This document shows, piece after piece, positions 12,501 through 25,448 of a stretch of DNA of 64,000 nt. The notes beneath the pieces are model-generated. The model ran no database searches. It saw only the letters and a list, made by a program, of their open reading frames with translations, and had not been told where the DNA came from. The stretch covers positions 3,756,155 through 3,820,154 of the forward strand of contig NW_021167080.1 in assembly GCF_003711515.1 (NCBI RefSeq), written 5' to 3'. Every line of letters starts with the position of its first letter. Positions within the stretch are counted from its first letter, which is position 1. Source of the DNA: Sodiomyces alkalinus F11 (taxonomy: Eukaryota; Ascomycota; Sordariomycetes; Glomerellales; Plectosphaerellaceae). Position numbers and translations under genes: made by a program.

Positions 12501-15500
12501 AGGTTGCGCGGGCTCGCTGAATACCGCGCCTGGACGCCGGAGATCGCGGTCCATCTTCGCGAACGCCGAAGAGAGAAAAGCCATATCGTCTTGCTGATCT
12601 TGCATGAGCCGTTGATGCTTGAAGTGTTCGCTATTGAAAATGCTCTTCATCCAAGAGCTGTTAGCCATCTGATGGCTGACTATCGCATTGTCCGTGGCAT
12701 GATTTCCCGCTTGCCAGGTTTTCAGGCATTCCTTGCGCCTGGCTAGACGGAGTTTAGCACTGTCGACGGTTCGTTGATTTTCTGCCGCCACGAACTCCTC
12801 CCATGTCTTAGAGAAGCCACCGAAGAAGAACGCATCCAAGGATGGACGGTGTTGGTCCACCCAGACAACGAAGGTCTCGTTGTCCACTTCGGTCAATGTG
12901 CTGAATTGCGCCGTCAATCGTTGCTCATCTGAGGCAAGGCCTTGCCTGAACAAAGCGGTGGACTCATCCGGCTTCTGGACTAGCATAATCCGTAGTATGT
13001 TCGCTGCAGCCAGGCGAATAGGGGCTCTGTCGTCAACCAGTTTGGTGTACAGCTGATACCAGAGGAGCCTCACAAACTCATGTTCATTCGAAAGGCAACC
13101 TAGGATTGCAGTTTGCCAGTAAAGTATTTTGTGCATGAAGGCCAGAGCTTGACCCTCAGATGTCTGAGCGTCGTCCAGTTCCGAGAGCCGAAGGAGATTG
13201 ATCCTGAGAAAACAATGACGTATTGTCGCCAACGCTTGGCTGCAGAGTCGGACACTCTTCAAAGACGACACCTCCGGTCGTTGGAGGTACTCTAGGATGG
13301 TGCCCAGGAATTCTAGCATGACCTCGGCGCCGTCCATAAACCAACCTTCAAAGATCGCCTCAACAACGTGATTGCTGAACCTCGCCATGTTCATGAGCAC
13401 CTTTGGTTCACAAAGAATCTTTTGCGTACGCTGAATATAATTATTGAGATGCTCAATGGTGTTCCGAAGCACGTATGATTCGAAGTAAGCCTGGTGTTCT
13501 TGAAACCCTGGCGGTATCTTGGCGAAAAGGCTAAATCCAGGGAACTCCTTGCGGTTCAGGAGCTGTTCGGTGAAAATGTCGGTAACCAATTCCAGCAAGC
13601 CTTCACGGACCGTACTACTTGTCTGGCGGGAGAGGACATTCTTCGGATCGGATGGCTGCCATAAAGGCGGGGCCGCTGCATCGGGGGCGGCTTGCGAGGT
13701 CACCAGAATAAAAGAGGACGCTCTTCGGAGAGGCCTGCCCCGCGATATGGTCCGTGGATTGGTGGCAGCTTGGACGCTGGCAGTCCGAATAATGGGTGAT
13801 GGGCCAGACACAGCCAGGGGGCGGATGATCACGTCCGCACCCTCGAAGGTAAGAGTGGCATCTGGAGAGTTGAGTTCTGTCTCAGGAGACAGCTCATCCG
13901 TACTCACCACAACGGGATACAACGCCCGCAGGAGCTGGCGGACGTATTCCGAAGATAGCGCCAAGTCTCTGAAGCTCGAAGAACGGGAATGAAGATCTGA
14001 AAAGAATCTGACCACAGTGTTGAGAACCGAAACATGGTCAACAACCCAATCACTCGGCTTTCGCATCTGTTCCGTACGTCGAGACTGAAGAGCTTGGAAC
14101 AGCTCCATCGACGTAGCGCGAGGCCGAGTCGCCTCCAGGGAGGCAGCGGGCGGACGTCCGTCCCGGAAGACAGTGTCAGCTGGAGGCGAGCTCGGGTCCT
14201 CTTGGTGCCTGAAGATATCTTTAAGACCGCTCTGCAACATAGAAGTGATGACCGGAAGGGATTCAGGAGTAGCAATCTTAGAGCTGCCGAACATCTCGAT
14301 CAAGTTGGAGAAGTCGAATTCGCGAGTGAAGTCGATTTCAGCCACATCGTAGCCAAACAAGATGCTCAAGCATATGGGCCAGAGCGTTGGTACGTCCCAC
14401 CAGCGCTTCAAGTGGTACGCCATAATCGTAAATCCGGCAGTCTTGGTCGCAAACTTGGTTGTGTAGGCACTCCCGTGGGTTACCAGTAGACGAGCAAGAA
14501 TCTTCGCGCCATATACGACGGTCTCGGCATCGTCCTCGGCCAAGAGATATAATAACCACTGGTCCATACTCAGCAAAGTTGATCGAGCGTCGCCGGACTC
14601 CCTCACCTTGTTGGTAACAGTCCTAGCGAACTTTTTGATGTTCGCTAGGTTCCCCTTTTCACAAAGAAGCCCCGAGTACATGCCCAATATTTTGGTCCCT
14701 AGTTGCTTCTTGGTGAGGAACTTTGATGTGGCAGGGGTAGAGGAGGAGCTGCTGTCTAACGGGGCTCTCCGAATGAAGCCGGGAGTGCTGGATCGAGTGC
14801 TGGAGGAAACAGGCTTCGGGGTACGTGGCAAGGAAGATGCGGGCGAGTGGAAAGTATAGGTGATGAACAGGGCCAAGGCCCGGTGCACTTCGGCCGTGTA
14901 GTTGCACTTGACCAGTTGTTCCAGCGCATCCATGAAATGCGGTAGAACGTCTTCGGAGATCGTCTCCGCCTTCATGGCATCGAGAAGTCTCTTCACGATT
15001 CCTGTAGTAGAAGACCTTTTCAGTACAATGTCCCCCAGCGGATCCTCGACAAACTTACTCATGCGGATCAAACGTCGGCTGTTGAACTGCCGATATTTAC
15101 TCTTAACGGAAAACGTGACGAACTGCTTGTAGTATAACTCCTGTGTGATGGGAGCGGACCGTCTCCATGTATCGAAGTCGATAAGAAGAACGCGGTATGC
15201 CAGCGGGTTGATGATGAAAGAGTCCAGAGGTTCAGCATGGTTATACCCGACAAACTCGAGGAGGAGGCTGAGAAGCTGGAAACTCATTTGGTCTCGCTCT
15301 TCATTTGTGGCGGAAAGACGAGTGCTTGCGCTCTCGATTCCCGGGCTGCCGCTGTATCCCAGCTTTGCCCTCAAGAGCATGCCGAGGATCGCATATCCAT
15401 TGTCACGTTCCATCGCTTCACTGTTCCTCCAGCTCCTCTTTATGCACAGGAACAGCATTTCTACAGCCCGGACTACCTCCTCTACTGCGGAGGCGCGGTC

Positions 15501-17678
15501 AACAAGCTTGAGGGCCAAGGGAGTAAAGCCGGCCAAGCGCCAAAAGTTGTCGTCGAAATGGGACGGGGCGGCGACGACAGGATTTCCGATGAGAACTGCA
15601 ACGCCATGAGACCGAGCTAAGGCTTCCGGAAGTGACGGCACGGCTGCGTTTACAGCGATGGCGGAGCCGCTGCGCTGGGTCATTTGGATCAGGTTCGTCG
15701 AGGCGGCACGGGGAAGAGCGCGATGAAGCTGGGTATCCTGGAAAAGACCGTCCTCCCGGAAAACTGCTGTTGGGAAAATGCTGAGAAGACTTTTGCTCTC
15801 GGGGACCAGGGTGCCCGCTTTCTCCCGAATAGCCCTAAGTAAGTCGGAGGCTTCGTCTCTGCCAGGATGGACGATCTCATTGCGCAAGCCTAAGTTGGCC
15901 GAGGCCTCGTACGTCTGGAACCCACCCAAGCTATCCTGGTAGTTCCCTTGATAGCGCGCTCCGAGCCCATGGTGAACGGCGATGAGGTCATCGCTCAACG
16001 CATCTTCAATAAGGTGAGCGGATGCGAGAGACCATTTCGAGAAGACCTGCCCGGGGCCCAGGCGGCTAGCGAGCCCTTTCGGTGTGCCGATGAAGGCTTG
16101 GACCGGATTGGGCTTGGAGTTGCTTGAGGTGAACGAGGCGAGGCTGTCCGTACTGCCATGAGCCGACGGTGGAGGCATAGGATAGGCGCACTTCAGCTGC
16201 TCGGCAAACTCCCCGTTGATGTAAAGCGAAGCCTTGCTCGCTGAAATGGTCTTTGGTCGCTTGTGAACCAGGGCGATATGGTACCACTGGCGTTCCTTAA
16301 ACACGACTGACTTGAACCTGACACTGGGGCGCTGTGTCTTGACTGATGTTTGAAGAATGAAGTTTCGCGTATCTTTCTCCAAGTAGATGAGAAGGAAGCA
16401 AGTCTGGGTCGAATCACACGCCCCGAATAGCGTGGTGTGAGAAGCAGGGTCAGAACGGTCTATTCGCACCCAAGCGGTGAAGGTATAGCCAGGCGCGTTG
16501 CTTGGGGGGAAGACTCGACCCAGAGTAGGGAGCTCAATGGAGGAGTGGCCATGGAGAGATAGGTCGAGCTGGAAGAAAGGAGGACCGCTGTAGGCAGACG
16601 CCATCTCGAGGGAGAAGGTCGAAGCCTCCGGGGACTGATTCGCCAACAAGAACTGAGCATCAGCTGGCTGATTGGTGCCCAAATACATCAGTTTCTTGCA
16701 AAGCACCAGGAGTTTCTGCTTTTCATCAGGATTGAGTTGCTGAGCGGGGTCGAAACAAACCCGCAAGAAGCGCGAAAGGACGCCTGTTGAATGAAGGGCG
16801 GCTAAGTTGAACATGGACACGGAGACTGCGCTCGACACAGCATCTAGAACCGTCATGGAAACAGGTTCGGCCGGACGGTCTTGGGCCCTTGGTATGGTTT
16901 CCCAGAAGCCGACAACAGTCCGCAGGATCTCGGGGATGCGGAATACGCTGTCTTTGTGGATAGCTTTACGGACTTTCCCTGCAACATCTAGTATCGGCCG
17001 GGAAGCCACATCCCCATCCTCTTTCCCATGGACATGGTCACGGTTGTCGATTTCACGTCCGTCCTTCGTGTTCTGCAGAGGGGGGGTGTTCTTTGCGATC
17101 GAGGTGGCCTCGAAGACAGTGTGGAAGAGCTCGCCAACGCGCTTGTCGCCGAGAGAGAAAGCCAAGAGCTTTCCAAAGACTTGGGAGTTGGTCCAAGTGT
17201 CGGAATCGCTCCCCGCGAGTCCAATGCTGGCGATGATTTGTTCGAGAGCCTCCCATCCACCACTCTCGACCCGATTGCGAAAGTAGCGCTTATTCCCCGG
17301 GTGGTCTTGAAATGCAGCGGAAAGGAGGTCCAGGGCAGCTTCTAAGAGGCCAAATATCTCCTCCTTTTCTGATTGTGTGCGAGTCTGGGGATCGTAGAAG
17401 CCCGAGAAGGACCGCAGGACATCAAGGACTTTGTAAAACCCGCGGAGATACCGGAAATCGTCCTGGTGAACGCTGGGGGGTTCGGGAGCGGCGACATGTT
17501 GACGGACTTTCTGTAGCACCTCGATCAACGTCAGGATCGTGGGATAGCCATTGGCTTGTTTGTTTTCAGCATGGGCGGTGAGCTTGTCTAGGAGAGCTCG
17601 CAAAATGTCGGCGGATTTGGAGGTAGAAGGTGTCGAGGTCGAAGTCGAGGACCGGTATCGTCGAAGAAGGGTGGCCAT
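9543..17678 (-). CDS. Giant BEACH-domain WD40 protein (Bph1/LYST/neurobeachin family)
   Basis: BEACH proteins are large scaffolds in endosome, vacuole and autophagy membrane traffic. Exons are 17678-10634, 10574-10417 and 10352-9543 (2670 aa). Order: helical N-terminal region; a ConA-like lectin module at about residues 355-530 (FTAWVRIDRSD, WYHIALVH, ASLYINGEF); a long armadillo-like region; a PH-BEACH module near 1855-1975; the BEACH domain near 2020-2300 (WQKGEISNFHYLMLVNTMAG, TQYPVFPWVLADY, HYGTHYSSAM); then C-terminal WD40 repeats (HIGQISCVTFANSKTLITAG). The second exon gives the conserved DKWLEWGYADNSVRFF link into the propeller. The 3' end is uncertain: a 46-nt intron (9620-9665, GTGAGC..CCAG) would give a shorter C-terminus ending at 9602. 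Confidence 0.93.
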
Positions 17679-20035
17679 CTTCGTTCGGCTTCACAGCCAG
17701 TCTCATTCCACGCGGTTTGTATTCGTTCCCAGCACCCTTCGAGGGTCTAGGCAGCGGTCAAAGCACTGCAGCATCGGCATCGAAAGGTGGAAAGCAGACG
17801 CGCTTGATCGTGATAGAATCTCAAAATTTGGATGGTGCGGTTCGGTCGTTTGTGGGGCCTCGGGATAGCTCAGAGTCGGATACGAAGCTGATACCACAAC
17901 CAAATCGTCCGACTACAGCCAGGGCGACCGTGTTGACGCCCAGGAACTCTTTGTAGGACGCGATCAGAAGTTGAGCGTCTAGATGACGGCGGGTCGCTCT
18001 CAGCCTCGAGGGTCTGTGGCTTGCCCTCGTCTGGCGCAGCTGTGGTTCATCCAGTGGGTCCAGGGCGGTGCATCATCATCGCGTCTGACATACATTGTAA
18101 GGTACCTAGGTACGTAACCAGCCTTCATTATCAGTCGTGCACGCCACGAAACCCCCTAATAAGTGTTACTTCATCGCCTTCCTGATAAGGTACCTACCTA
18201 CCTCACGGAGTACCACAGCAACCGGCAAGAAACCTGACAACCGCGTTGTTACGTATGGATCGATAATCAGTATAAATGGTCGAATTTTGTCTGCACTCCC
18301 TACGAGAACCGAGATGTGTTGAGCCGAGACATGCATCACTAACTTTGTTGTAATCACTACGTGTACAGCAGATGAGTGCACAAGATCATAGGTAAGGTAC
18401 GGAGCTAGCCACCTTGCATGACGAATTCGGAAGGGCCTCAAGGTCCCTGTTTTACGATATACCTAGTTCAAACGACCTTGGTCAGAAATCTGAGAAGGGA
18501 GTCGGTTCATTAGCAACATCAAGCACTGCCATGTTTCCTGGATTTATGCACTCCCTACAGCCATAAAACTCCAAAGCTTTGCATCCCCGCTCATAAAGTG
18601 GTATTACTTCGTGCTTTATACCTCATAGATGACTCGTGACTTTCTGCCACGATAGGTGTCACGGGAGCTCTACTTGGAAGCGATCTGTGGTAGCGGTGAA
18701 GTCCCGCAAATAGTGGGGATCTACCTGCCAGGTACTGTATGTACACTGTAATCCGTAAGGTAGGTACGTGTAATAAGGTAGGTACGGTATCTCATCGCTG
18801 TCACAGAACAGCTCTGACATACCTACCTTATGTAGCTCGATGACTCTGATCCTGTCAGCTCTCTCAAAAGGGGGAGCTTTGCGAAAACAGGAGGAATGAG
18901 CCAGACAGAAACTGTTTCTTATGCTTTTTAATGTATGCAAATGACGTACACAAACGTACATACACAAGGACATAAAGCTCGGGGCGAGTCCCATAAACCT
19001 ACCTACCTTAGTAGTTCCACCTCCGCACGTGCAGCCTCGTTGGCCTCGGATTCTGGTCCTCGAAACATGATGTGCGGTAGCAGCACCGAACTCGGCGGGT
19101 CAAGAAAAGCCATGTACATGCGTTGCAAGTAATGTAAGCAATACAGAGCACGGGTGGTTAATTCTTTTCCCAGCCTTCTTTTCCTTGCTATCCGTAATAT
19201 CGTGGGAGTGCTATGTCGTCACGGAGCTCAGGCCCCCTGACGCGTCTTAGTCACTGTTATCTGTATCCGTACCGGTACCTGATTCTGCTTTATCTCCGAA
19301 TGAAACAACGATGAACCTGAAAGTCACTGCTTCGCTCAGGACCAGGCACCAACCATGCTGGAGGTCGGTTCTCATCGCCTCACCATCATACCCATACCTA
19401 ACGTAGCCTACCTAGGTAGGAAACGGGGAACGGGGAACATGGAACGTGACCAGTTCCACTGACAGAGACAAGTGCTGTCGAGTCAGCCCATTGGCTGCGC
19501 CCCGCCCATCCCCAGCGCTAAGCCGATCTCGGCTGGTCAGGCAATCGCCACAGCTGGGGCCGATGTTGTTATCTTAGGGATCCGGGGTGGCACTCGGAGT
19601 ACAGTGTTATCGTATGCGCCGACAATACCATATTATATAGCAACTTTGCTATATATACACAGTGTACAATGACTGCGATAGCACGGTCCTTTCTCCTTAA
19701 GGTTCCGGCCACCCTGTGCCTGAATGCGTCACATACTTGGCCCCCTTTCCCCACAGGGCAACCAGGGTAGGAACACGCAGCCTCCGCTGCCGCCTCCGCC
19801 CCCCCGGTTAGTGTTTATCTATCAACCTAGGAGCTCCATCTCTCCTCATTCCGCTTCATCTTCCTCCCTCATCCTCCCCTTCCTCCCCTTCCTCCATCTT
19901 CCCTTTCCCATCAACAACTTCCATCATTCCCATCACTTTCATCGTTCGGAATCCCATTTTCCCTTTCCCTTTTTAGCGGGTTTTCTGCGTCTCGAGTAGA
20001 CGAGCTCGTTTTTCTTCTCTTTCGGCTTGCCCAAC
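17679..20035. other. Intergenic region between the BEACH gene and the subtilase gene
   Basis: 2.36 kb with no supported gene. It contains several copies of the TACCTAGGTA/TAAGGTA palindromic motif (18097-19421), a perfect AT-rich inverted repeat at 19634-19655, and a strongly pyrimidine-rich leader (19780-20000) before the protease ATG. Confidence 0.6.
19634..19655. repeat. Perfect 10-bp AT-rich inverted repeat
   Basis: TATATAGCAA, a 2-nt spacer, then TTGCTATATA. It lies about 380 bp upstream of the subtilase start codon. It could be a regulator site or a cruciform, but could equally arise by chance in AT-rich DNA. Confidence 0.5.
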
Positions 20036-21689
20036 ATGAGACTTTTCGCCGGCGCCGTCGTTGCGGCCGCTGTTGCCAGCGCCGCCCCTACTGTCTCCAT
20101 CGACACCGTGCATCGCGGTGCCGCACCCATTCTCGCTTCCTCGAACGCTGAGGCCATTCCCAACTCGTACATCATCAAGTTCAAGGACCACGTCAGCGAG
20201 TCGGGTGCCGTAGAGCACCAGAGCTGGGTTCAGCACATCCACACCAAGAGCAGCGATGAGCGGCTCGAACTGCGCAAGCGTGGCGAGCCTCACGCTGAGA
20301 CGGTGTTTAACGGCCTGAAGCATGTCTACAAGCTTGGTGGTTTCCTCGGCTACTCTGGCCACTTCGATGAAGCCACCATCGAGGAGGTTCGGAGACATCC
20401 GGATGTATGAGACTTGTCTTCCCTACTTCCTATCCCCCACTTTCCAAGCGATTTCCCCTGCTAACCACAATATCATCCGACAGGTCGAATTCATTGAAAA
20501 GGACTCCATCGTTCACACCATGGAGATTGTGACCGAGGAGGATTGCAAGCCGGAGACTGAGAAGTCTGCTCCTTGGGGCCTTGCCCGTGTCTCGCACCGC
20601 GAGCGTCTCAACTTCGGCAGCTACAACCAGTATCTTTATACCGAGACCGCTGGCGAGGGCGTCGATGCCTATATCATTGACACGGGCACCAACGTTGACC
20701 ATGTTGACTTCGAGGGCCGAGCCAAATGGGGCAAGACCATCCCCGAGGGCGATGACGACGTCGATGGTAATGGCCATGGAACCCACTGCTCCGGTACCGT
20801 CGCTGGCAAAAAGTACGGCGTTGCCAAGAAGGCGAACGTCTACGCGGTCAAGGTCCTCCGTTCCAACGGCTCCGGCACCATGTCCGATGTTGTCAAGGGT
20901 GTCGAGTGGGCTGCCCAGTCCCATCTCGAGCAGGTCAAGGCTGCCAAGGACGGCGGGCGCAAGGGCTTCAAGGGCTCTGTGGCCAACATGTCCCTCGGCG
21001 GCGGAAAGACGGAAGCTCTCGACCGTGTCGTGAACGCCGCCGTTGAGGCCGGCATCCACTTCGCCGTGGCTGCGGGTAACGATAACGCTGACGCTTGTAA
21101 CTACTCTCCTGCTGCGGCCGAAAAGGCCGTTACCGTTGGCGCAACTGAGCTCGGCGATGCCCGGTCTTATTTCTCCAACTACGGCAAGTGCACCGACATC
21201 TTCGCCCCCGGCACTAACATCCTGTCCACCTGGATCGGCTCCAAGTACGCCACCAACACCATCTCGGGCACTTCGATGGCCTCCCCCCACATTGCCGGCC
21301 TGCTTGCCTACTACCTCTCTCTCCAGCCTGCTACCGACTCTGAGTACTCTGTCTCTCCCATCAGCCCCGCCAAGCTCAAGGCCGACCTCCTGTCGGTTGC
21401 CACGGTCGATGCCATCCGCAACATGCCCGCTGAGACTCCCAACCTGCTCGCCTGGAACGGCGGCGGCTGCAGCAACTACACGTCCATCGTTGACGCTGGC
21501 AGCTACAAGGCGCAGAGTGAGAATGAGGATGAGGGTGAGGAAGACGGTCTCATGAGCATTCTTCAGAATGTCGAGCACGTTGCTGAGGAGGACTTCGATT
21601 TCCTCGTTGAGAAGGTGAAGAAGTTCTCGAACAATCTTCATGATATTGAGGGCGAGCTCAAGGACCTGCTCAAGGATATCGCTATGTAA
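20036..21689 (+). CDS. Cerevisin-type subtilisin-like serine protease (S8 family, vacuolar protease B type)
   Basis: Secretory-pathway endoprotease; the closest family types are yeast Prb1 and filamentous-fungal vacuolar alkaline proteases. Exons are 20036-20404 and 20484-21689 (524 aa). A signal peptide covers about residues 1-16, followed by an inhibitor I9 propeptide (SYIIKFKDH ... EFIEKDS). The catalytic triad is visible as Asp189 (AYIIDTG), His221 (NGHGTHCSGT) and Ser387 (SGTSMASPH); the oxyanion asparagine lies in AAGNDN, about residue 322. An acidic C-terminal extension follows the catalytic domain, as in vacuolar members. The ATG at 20036 is chosen because it opens the signal peptide. 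The 79-nt intron starts GTATGA and ends CAG, joining PD to VEFIEKD. Confidence 0.93.
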
Positions 21690-23024
21690 ATGGCTTTCCT
21701 CGTGACCTTGGCCTAGATAGTCCGCGTCCAATCAAGGCAAGAGCGACCTCAACCGTCGTCGCCTATTTTCTTTTCCTAGCTCTATGGTTTGCACGGGACA
21801 ATTTTTACAGTTATCGTTCATGGGATTCCTGGGATTTGCATCGTGTGATGGACGGTTCGGTGTTTTCCTGCTTTTTTTTCCCCTCTTTTCTCCTCTTTTC
21901 CCTTCGTTTTTGTATAGGTCATCGATTTGCATATCGAAGCTAGAGGCTCTCACGGAATTGACTACTCGGATTCATATCTTTTTTGACGTCTCTCGCCTCC
22001 GTGATAACCTCGGGAGAAACCGCCCCCTTTGTCCTTTTTTTTTTTTTTTTTTGGTTTCCACGCGTTCCACCCCAAGCTTCATCTGGATGGATTGACGAGT
22101 TACGACGAGGCCCAAGTCTCGCTTCAACGCCTCCCTTCCTGCCCACAAGAAAAGTTATGAAGAGGCGTCTCAGTGGGTTTCAAGAACCTCGTGAAGGAAA
22201 GGTTGCGTAACTCCCCGGAGACTCGCTTGGAACCTTAAGTGCGCCACTCTCCCAACAACCACCACCTAAGGTGCCTTACCTTATGGATATCTCAATACGG
22301 GAGGGAAAGTTTCGTCTGGTTATTGGAGGCGCACCTTGTACCTGGCTAAGAATGACTGGCAGCACGGCGGATGTGTGATTTCCTTCCGGCGCACTCCGTC
22401 CTTCGTATGGCGATGGTCTGGCTTGACAAGCCAAAGCCAAACAGAGCAACCTGTGATACTTGCCATACTCCGTACCTTACTTGCCATAAGGTACTTGCCA
22501 CCAACGCCCACGTGCCTAGCCTAAGCCCACGATACGCAGGTACCGGAGTGTTACAGACTGGAAAGAAGGCGCGCCCCTGACACACCAGATGAGTCTAGAG
22601 TTCTTCCCTGACAATATTTCGACAACACGGGAAAGTAGTCCCCTTTGATGGGCTCCCCAACTTCTTGAACTCAAACAAACTTCTCATGACGATCTAACTG
22701 AACTTCCAACCTGGTTCTCTTCCGTGATCCTCATCTATTGCAAATCCTCTTCTTTTCCCGCCATCATTCAACACTGTATTGTCTGCCCCCCCCCCCCTTG
22801 GGCTAGACAGATAACACGCTATCCATCCATCTGCTATTTGGACTTTGCTTAGTTGCCGATACTTAAACCGCCTCAGAGTGAAGCCTCGATATCTTCTTCG
22901 GGGGCCGTTTATAGCTTCACTTAGCCAACTATCTCTCTTCCTTCCCACCCTGCTTCAACCGTCATACTATCTTCGTCTCTTCGTCTTCTAATACCGGTCA
23001 CCCACGCTTTCTGCCTGGTCGATC
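21690..23024. other. Intergenic region between subtilase and UAG-interrupted gene
   Basis: 1.3 kb without a supported gene. Includes T-rich tracts just after the protease (21864-22052), palindromic TACCTTA motifs near 22257-22285 and 22470-22495, and a C-run near 22787-22798. Confidence 0.6.
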
Positions 23025-25448
23025 ATGCTACGACGCAGACAGGCTATACGCAGGTCTAGTCTTCGCCGGACGAGGTCAAACGCCTCTTCTCGTCCTTCTT
23101 CTCGCTCAGCCGGCTCGCCGTTCGAAGATATTGACCGTGCTATCGATCGGCGGAACGCTTTGATCGCTGCAAATCGATGTTACCATCCCGAACCCGACCG
23201 TCGCAGCACTGAAATGGAGCCGCCGTCGTGGGACACTTTTAGTTCCTCAAGCAAGGACACCGTCATCTACCACCCCATCGAGGAACATCCCTCTAACTCT
23301 GGATTAAGTCGCCAGCAGAGCATCCGCTTCGTCAACAACAACCCCGGTCCCAGGCGGTTGGCCAGTGGTCGTGCTGCTGAGCGTTTCTCCTTTGACCGTA
23401 GCAGTCTTCATCGGCGCAATATATTGAGAAATACCGAGAATCGACCGTCCAGTCGTGCTTCCAGCCGGGAGTCCTTTGCAGCTCGTCGTCCGACCGTCTC
23501 CAGCTACACTGCGGAGTACCTGAACGACTTGGCCGGGCCCGAGGCCGGAGAGTCTACCCATCAGTACCCATCGACTTCGGGCTACAGCTTCGCCGGCGAG
23601 GACTCCGACCGGCAGCCTAATCAACCCACTCCACGGGTCCCTGTCCGGTTCTCCTTCGAGCACTGTAAAGAAAACATGGCCCCCACCGTCACGTCAGAAA
23701 ATCACCAGGCTCTCAGGGCGCCCAAGTCCATGAGCTTTCTTAAACCACGTCTGAGCCAAAGCGGCCCTTCGAATGCTGGCGGACATCGGGCGAGCAATGA
23801 CTTAGCCATACACATAGCCAAAGAGAGGCTCCGTGAGCAAGTTCAAGAGCAGGGGAAACTGAGCTCCCGACACTCCATGATTTCGCGAAGTTTGAGAAAG
23901 GGAAGGGACACTTCCATGGGGTTGAGAAGGTCTCTTCGACATACCAGTAATGTCAGTACCGGTATCCCATTGGACCTCGCCTCCCCTGACGCAGTGGCTG
24001 CACCACCCCGGGAAGACGGCTTCCGGAAGAAAGCCCGCAAAGTTTCCAGCAGACTTAAGATGAAGCTGAAAAGCCTGTTCCGTCGTGGAAAGAGCGAAGA
24101 AGAGGTTGACACTGTGGCTGAGGAGCCTCGAAACAACGAGCGACCCCCCGCTCCGGGCAACGAATTCGGCACGGATGAGGAGCCCGAAGAGGACTATCCG
24201 CGCATGGAGGCATCAAGGCGAGAAGTGTACACCATCGGCCAAGTGCCAGCTCGGGTGCCTTCTATTCATAGCGCCGACTGCATCCGGGCTGTTCAATCAC
24301 GTCAGGGGAGCATCGTGAGCATCGGCAGCGAGAGCCTACAGCCCTCCGAAGAGAAATCCCGCGTGTCGAGCTGGGCTAGCTCAGGGGTGTCGGTCGGCAC
24401 TAGCGACAGAACCTGTCAGCGCTTATCCGTCATCACAGAGAGTGCCCCGCGGACCGGGTCGGTGTATTCGGAAAGCGTGTACTCCGAGGACAAACCCGTC
24501 TCAGTTCATGCCGACGAACCGAGGGGTAGCGCCGTTAGAAACCCAATCACATATAGTCCGGCAACCATCACTAGTCCTCTTGCCTTCTCAGATAGAGCTT
24601 CTAATGATGCAGTTTCTCGACCTGGGCCAGATCAAGCTGCTTTTGCGGACCGAATCGCATCAGAGGGGAGCTCGGTGGAATAGAAGGCCCACCTTGCCTC
24701 TCGGGTGTCGAAGAAGGGAGACTCTAAAACGACAGAGATTCAATATGACATGTCTAGTTTGTTCAACCCCCTGGGCCACGTGCGGGAGCATGCCCAAATT
24801 GAGGAGGACGACACCACGTTCCCGGAAACATCATTCAACTCATCCATGGCGCCACGACAGCAGATGAGAGCTCCTGCCTCTCCGGAATCACGATGGCCGT
24901 CCGTCAAGACCAGGGAATCACCACGGATCATAGGTAAACGCGTGCGAGGGATGAGCGTACCGGCTAGAAACTCGTCACGACCGGGGCCCTCCGAGGCTGG
25001 GTTTCCGCTGTCGCCTGAAGGCATGCAGCCGAACCACAAACGTGCCGGCGGCCTGGATGCCACGTCGGCTTTGATGCCCGGTTCGGAGGAGAATAGAGCG
25101 CCTTATGCGTCAACCCGGAGTGCATCCCCTATCAAGCTCATTCGACGGGACAGGACCCGAGACGTGGTGGGAGACGCGGCAGCCTCTGCTCGGACCACTC
25201 CTGTTGGTAAACACGTCTACGCTACTGGGTTGGGGTCTCCTGTCGCGCGGGGTAAACAGGCTGCAGCATGGCCCCGTCTATCTCTATGGACGACGGAGGA
25301 AGACTCGCACGAGTCGAAGACGCCAAAGGGCCTTGGATCGGCCGCCAGCAAGGCGAAGAACTCGGGTGGCCAGCGGATGGTGGATTTGTTCTTAAGCAAC
25401 CGACGGAAGCAGATTGAGGGCTGCGACGAGGTGGAAGCATTTGTTTAA
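23025..25448 (+). CDS. Basic/serine-rich fungal protein of unknown function; frame interrupted by one in-frame UAG
   Basis: The family is not recognised. The frame opens at ATG 23025 and runs 552 codons to a TAG at 24681-24683. It then stays open in the same frame for 254 more codons to a TAA ending at 25448. The first part is Arg/Ser-rich and probably disordered (MLRRRQAIRRSSLRRTRSN), with a KEN motif (HCKENMAP) and a lysine-rich helix (KKARKVSSRLKMKLKSLFRR). The part after the TAG has the same composition and ends in a compact, conserved-looking tail (GQRMVDLFLSNRRKQIEGCDEVEAFV in sections). That suggests one protein rather than two genes. The TAG may be removed by a weak intron (24675-24737, GTGGAA..GAG, in phase), recoded by RNA editing, or be a true stop. 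The downstream part has no obvious separate promoter. Confidence 0.7.
24674..24693 (+). promoter_or_regulatory. Predicted hairpin with the in-frame UAG in its loop
   Basis: GGTGG (24674-24678) pairs with CCACC (24689-24693). The 10-nt loop between them contains the UAG at 24681-24683. A five-pair GC-rich stem can arise by chance, but loop placement of UAG is the reported context for fungal A-to-I editing. Confidence 0.45.

Noticed and set aside
20430..21731. 433-codon open frame antisense to the subtilase gene
   Set aside because: It mirrors a GC-rich coding exon, where third-position bias keeps the opposite strand open; the sense strand has a complete S8 catalytic triad.
24705..25448. A separate gene downstream of the UAG
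   Set aside because: It opens at a GTG, shares frame and composition with the upstream part, and has only 21 bases of space after the TAG, so a second independent gene is unlikely.
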